DNA of 64,000 bases, taken from positions 1 to 64,000 of the forward strand of contig NW_024427724.1 of assembly GCF_017562075.2 (NCBI RefSeq). The letters run 5' to 3'. This DNA comes from Anopheles merus (lineage: Eukaryota; Arthropoda; Insecta; Diptera; Culicidae). Positions 61,551 to 64,000 of this stretch are shown here, piece after piece. How positions within the stretch are numbered: the first letter of the stretch is position 1; each line of letters begins with the position of its first letter. The notes below the pieces were generated by a model, which did not search any database, was not told the origin of the DNA, and saw only the letters and a program-made list of their open reading frames with translations. The position numbers were made by a program, and so were the translations under genes.

Positions 61551-64000
61551 ATGGGTCATAGTGCACTATATACGCATGCTAAAATTGATAGGTTTTCCCG
61601 AGTAAAATGCATTCAGAGCCATTTACAAGACTATCCGTGAGTTTAATCGTAGAACCCATGTGCGGCTTTAGAAGACCGCTTCAATACCTTTCCAAAACTG
61701 TCTTAATCGTCTCGCTAGGACACATGGTTACGAAGTTATGGCCATTTGAAGGAATGTCCAACTTTCCCATCCATCCATATGGCCATGGTTGAAATTTTGA
61801 CGAAAATGCAAGGTCAACCATTATCGTTCTTATATCATTGAGGCTTCTTGAATAACCAAACCAAAGCCCTGGAACACAATAATAAGGATCTTGGCGATGA
61901 AAAAGTCTCAAAATGGGTCATAGTGCACTATATACGCATGCTAAAATTGATAGGTTTTCCCGAGTAAAATGCATTCAGAGCCCATTTACAAGACTATCCG
62001 TGAGTTTAATCGTAGAACCCATGTGCGGCTTTAGAAGACCGCTTCAATACCTTTCCAAAACTGTCTTAATCGTCTCGCTAGGACACATGGTTACGAAGTT
62101 ATGGCCATTTGAAGGAATGTCCAACTTTCCCATCCATCCATATGGCCATGGTTGAAATTTTGACGAAAATGCAAGGTCAACCATTATCGTTCTTATATCA
62201 TTGAGGCTTCTTGAATAACCAAACCAAAGCCCTGGAACACAATAATAAGGATCTTGGCGATGAAAAAGTCTCAAAATGGGTCATAGTGCACTATATACGC
62301 ATGCTAAAATTGATAGGTTTTCCCGAGTAAAATGCATTCAGAGCCCATTTACAAGACTATCCGTGAGTTTAATCGTAGAACCCATGTGCGGCTTTAGAAG
62401 ACCGCTTCAATACCTTTCCAAAACTGTCTTAATCGTCTCGCTAGGACACATGGTTACGAAGTTATGGCCATTTGAAGGAATGTCCAACTTTCCCATCCAT
62501 CCATATGGCCATGGTTGAAATTTTGACGAAAATGCAAGGTCAACCATTATCGTTCTTATATCATTGAGGCTTCTTGAATAACCAAACCAAAGCCCTGGAA
62601 CACAATAATAAGGATCTTGGCGATGAAAAAGTCTCAAAATGGGTCATAGTGCACTATATACGCATGCTAAAATTGATAGGTTTTCCCGAGTAAAATGCAT
62701 TCAGAGCCCATTTACAAGACTATCCGTGAGTTTAATCGTAGAACCCATGTGCGGCTTTAGAAGACCGCTTCAATACCTTTCCAAAACTGTCTTAATCGTC
62801 TCGCTAGGACACATGGTTACGAAGTTATGGCCATTTGAAGGAATGTCCAACTTTCCCATCCATCCATATGGCCATGGTTGAAATTTTGACGAAAATGCAA
62901 GGTCAACCATTATCGTTCTTATATCATTGAGGCTTCTTGAATAACCAAACCAAAGCCCTGGAACACAATAATAAGGATCTTGGCGATGAAAAAGTCTCAA
63001 ATGGGTCATAGTGCACTATATACGCATGCTAAAATTGATAGGTTTTCCCGAGTAAAATGCATTCAGAGCCCATTTACAAGACTATCCGTGAGTTTAATCG
63101 TAGAACCCATGTGCGGCTTTAGAAGACCGCTTCAATACCTTTCCAAAACTGTCTTAATCGTCTCGCTAGGACACATGGTTACGAAGTTATGGCCATTTGA
63201 AGGAATGTCCAACTTTCCCATCCATCCATATGGCCATGGTTGAAATTTTGACGAAAATGCAAGGTCAACCATTATCGTTCTTATATCATTGAGGCTTCTT
63301 GAATAACCAAACCAAAGCCCTGGAACACAATAATAAGGATCTTGGCGATGAAAAAGTCTCAAAATGGGTCATAGTGCACTATATACGCATGCTAAAATTG
63401 ATAGGTTTTCCCGAGTAAAATGCATTCAGAGCCCATTTACAAGACTATCCGTGAGTTTAATCGTAGAACCCATGTGCGGCTTTAGAAGACCGCTTCAATA
63501 CCTTTCCAAAACTGTCTTAATCGTCTCGCTAGGACACATGGTTACGAAGTTATGGCCATTTGAAGGAATGTCCAACTTTCCCATCCATCCATATGGCCAT
63601 GGTTGAAATTTTGACGAAAATGCAAGGTCAACCATTATCGTTCTTATATCATTGAGGCTTCTTGAATAACCAAACCAAAGCCCTGGAACACAATAATAAG
63701 GATCTTGGCGATGAAAAAGTCTCAAAATGGGTCATAGTGCACTATATACGCATGCTAAAATTGATAGGTTTTCCCGAGTAAAATGCATTCAGAGCCCATT
63801 TACAAGACTATCCGTGAGTTTAATCGTAGAACCCATGTGCGGCTTTAGAAGACCGCTTCAATACCTTTCCAAAACTGTCTTAATCGTCTCGCTAGGACAC
63901 ATGGTTACGAAGTTATGGCCATTTGAAGGAATGTCCAACTTTCCCATCCATCCATATGGCCATGGTTGAAATTTTGACGAAAATGCAAGGTCAACCATTA

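Larger units (their letters stand above)
22764..64000. repeat. 363-bp satellite array, right arm
   Basis: About 113 head-to-tail units in the same orientation as the left arm, running off the window end. Until about 28.4 kb some units still carry the same variant bases as the left arm (gaggcc at 23433, ttactagac at 23802, acccgtg at 24876 and 27051). Later units are essentially identical. Exceptions are the 338-bp unit starting at 24092, an extra 100-bp truncated unit at 33863-33962, and one-base losses near 61620 and 63000. Each unit contains the perfect 12-bp palindrome atagtgcactat and a cluster of overlapping palindromes (ccatatggccatgg). No gene is seen. Confidence 0.97.

Noticed and set aside
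1..64000. CRISPR array or other prokaryotic repeat system
   Set aside because: Units are 363 bp and directly adjacent with no unique spacers, and the only proteins are those of a eukaryotic LTR retroelement.

Overview
The window is almost entirely satellite DNA with one retrotransposon inside it. A tandem array with a 363-bp unit (about 40% GC by my count of one consensus unit) fills positions 1-16231 and 22764-64000, roughly 45 units on the left and about 113 on the right. The arms are separated by a 6.5-kb LTR retrotransposon of the Ty3/gypsy type (16232-22763, plus strand). I see no host gene, tRNA, rRNA, CRISPR array or bacterial feature. Long homogeneous satellite with an embedded gypsy-like element is typical of eukaryotic pericentromeric, centromeric or other heterochromatic DNA. 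The gag without a zinc knuckle and the 17.6/297-like pol motifs suggest an insect, but the species and the satellite family cannot be named from sequence alone.

Layout. Positions 1 to about 6500 hold satellite units rich in one-base indels and small scrambles. From about 6500 to 16231 the units become cleaner and carry recurring substitutions. The retroelement follows: 5' LTR, primer-binding site, leader, an intact gag ORF, then a pol region (protease, reverse transcriptase, RNase H, integrase) split over several frames, a non-coding 3' region with long A tracts and a diverged tandem duplication, a polypurine tract and a 3' LTR. The right arm has mildly variable units to about 28.4 kb, then identical units. 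It contains one scrambled unit (24.24 kb) and one truncated unit (33.9 kb). From 34326 to 61550 there are 75 consecutive units with exact 363-bp spacing and no difference that I could find.

How the parts relate. The element encodes what is needed for a retrotransposition cycle (Gag particle, protease, RT/RNase H, integrase) but no envelope. Its LTRs differ only by two one-base indels, so insertion looks recent, yet pol reads through only with a series of frame changes. All of these go in the same direction and most lie next to homopolymers, which fits missing single bases in the assembly at least as well as real decay. The 3' LTR has lost its last bases, there is no target-site duplication, and about 75-81 bp of satellite are missing at the insertion, so the right border was altered after or during insertion. 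The short ORFs repeated on both strands of the satellite are by-products of the repeat and are not annotated as genes.
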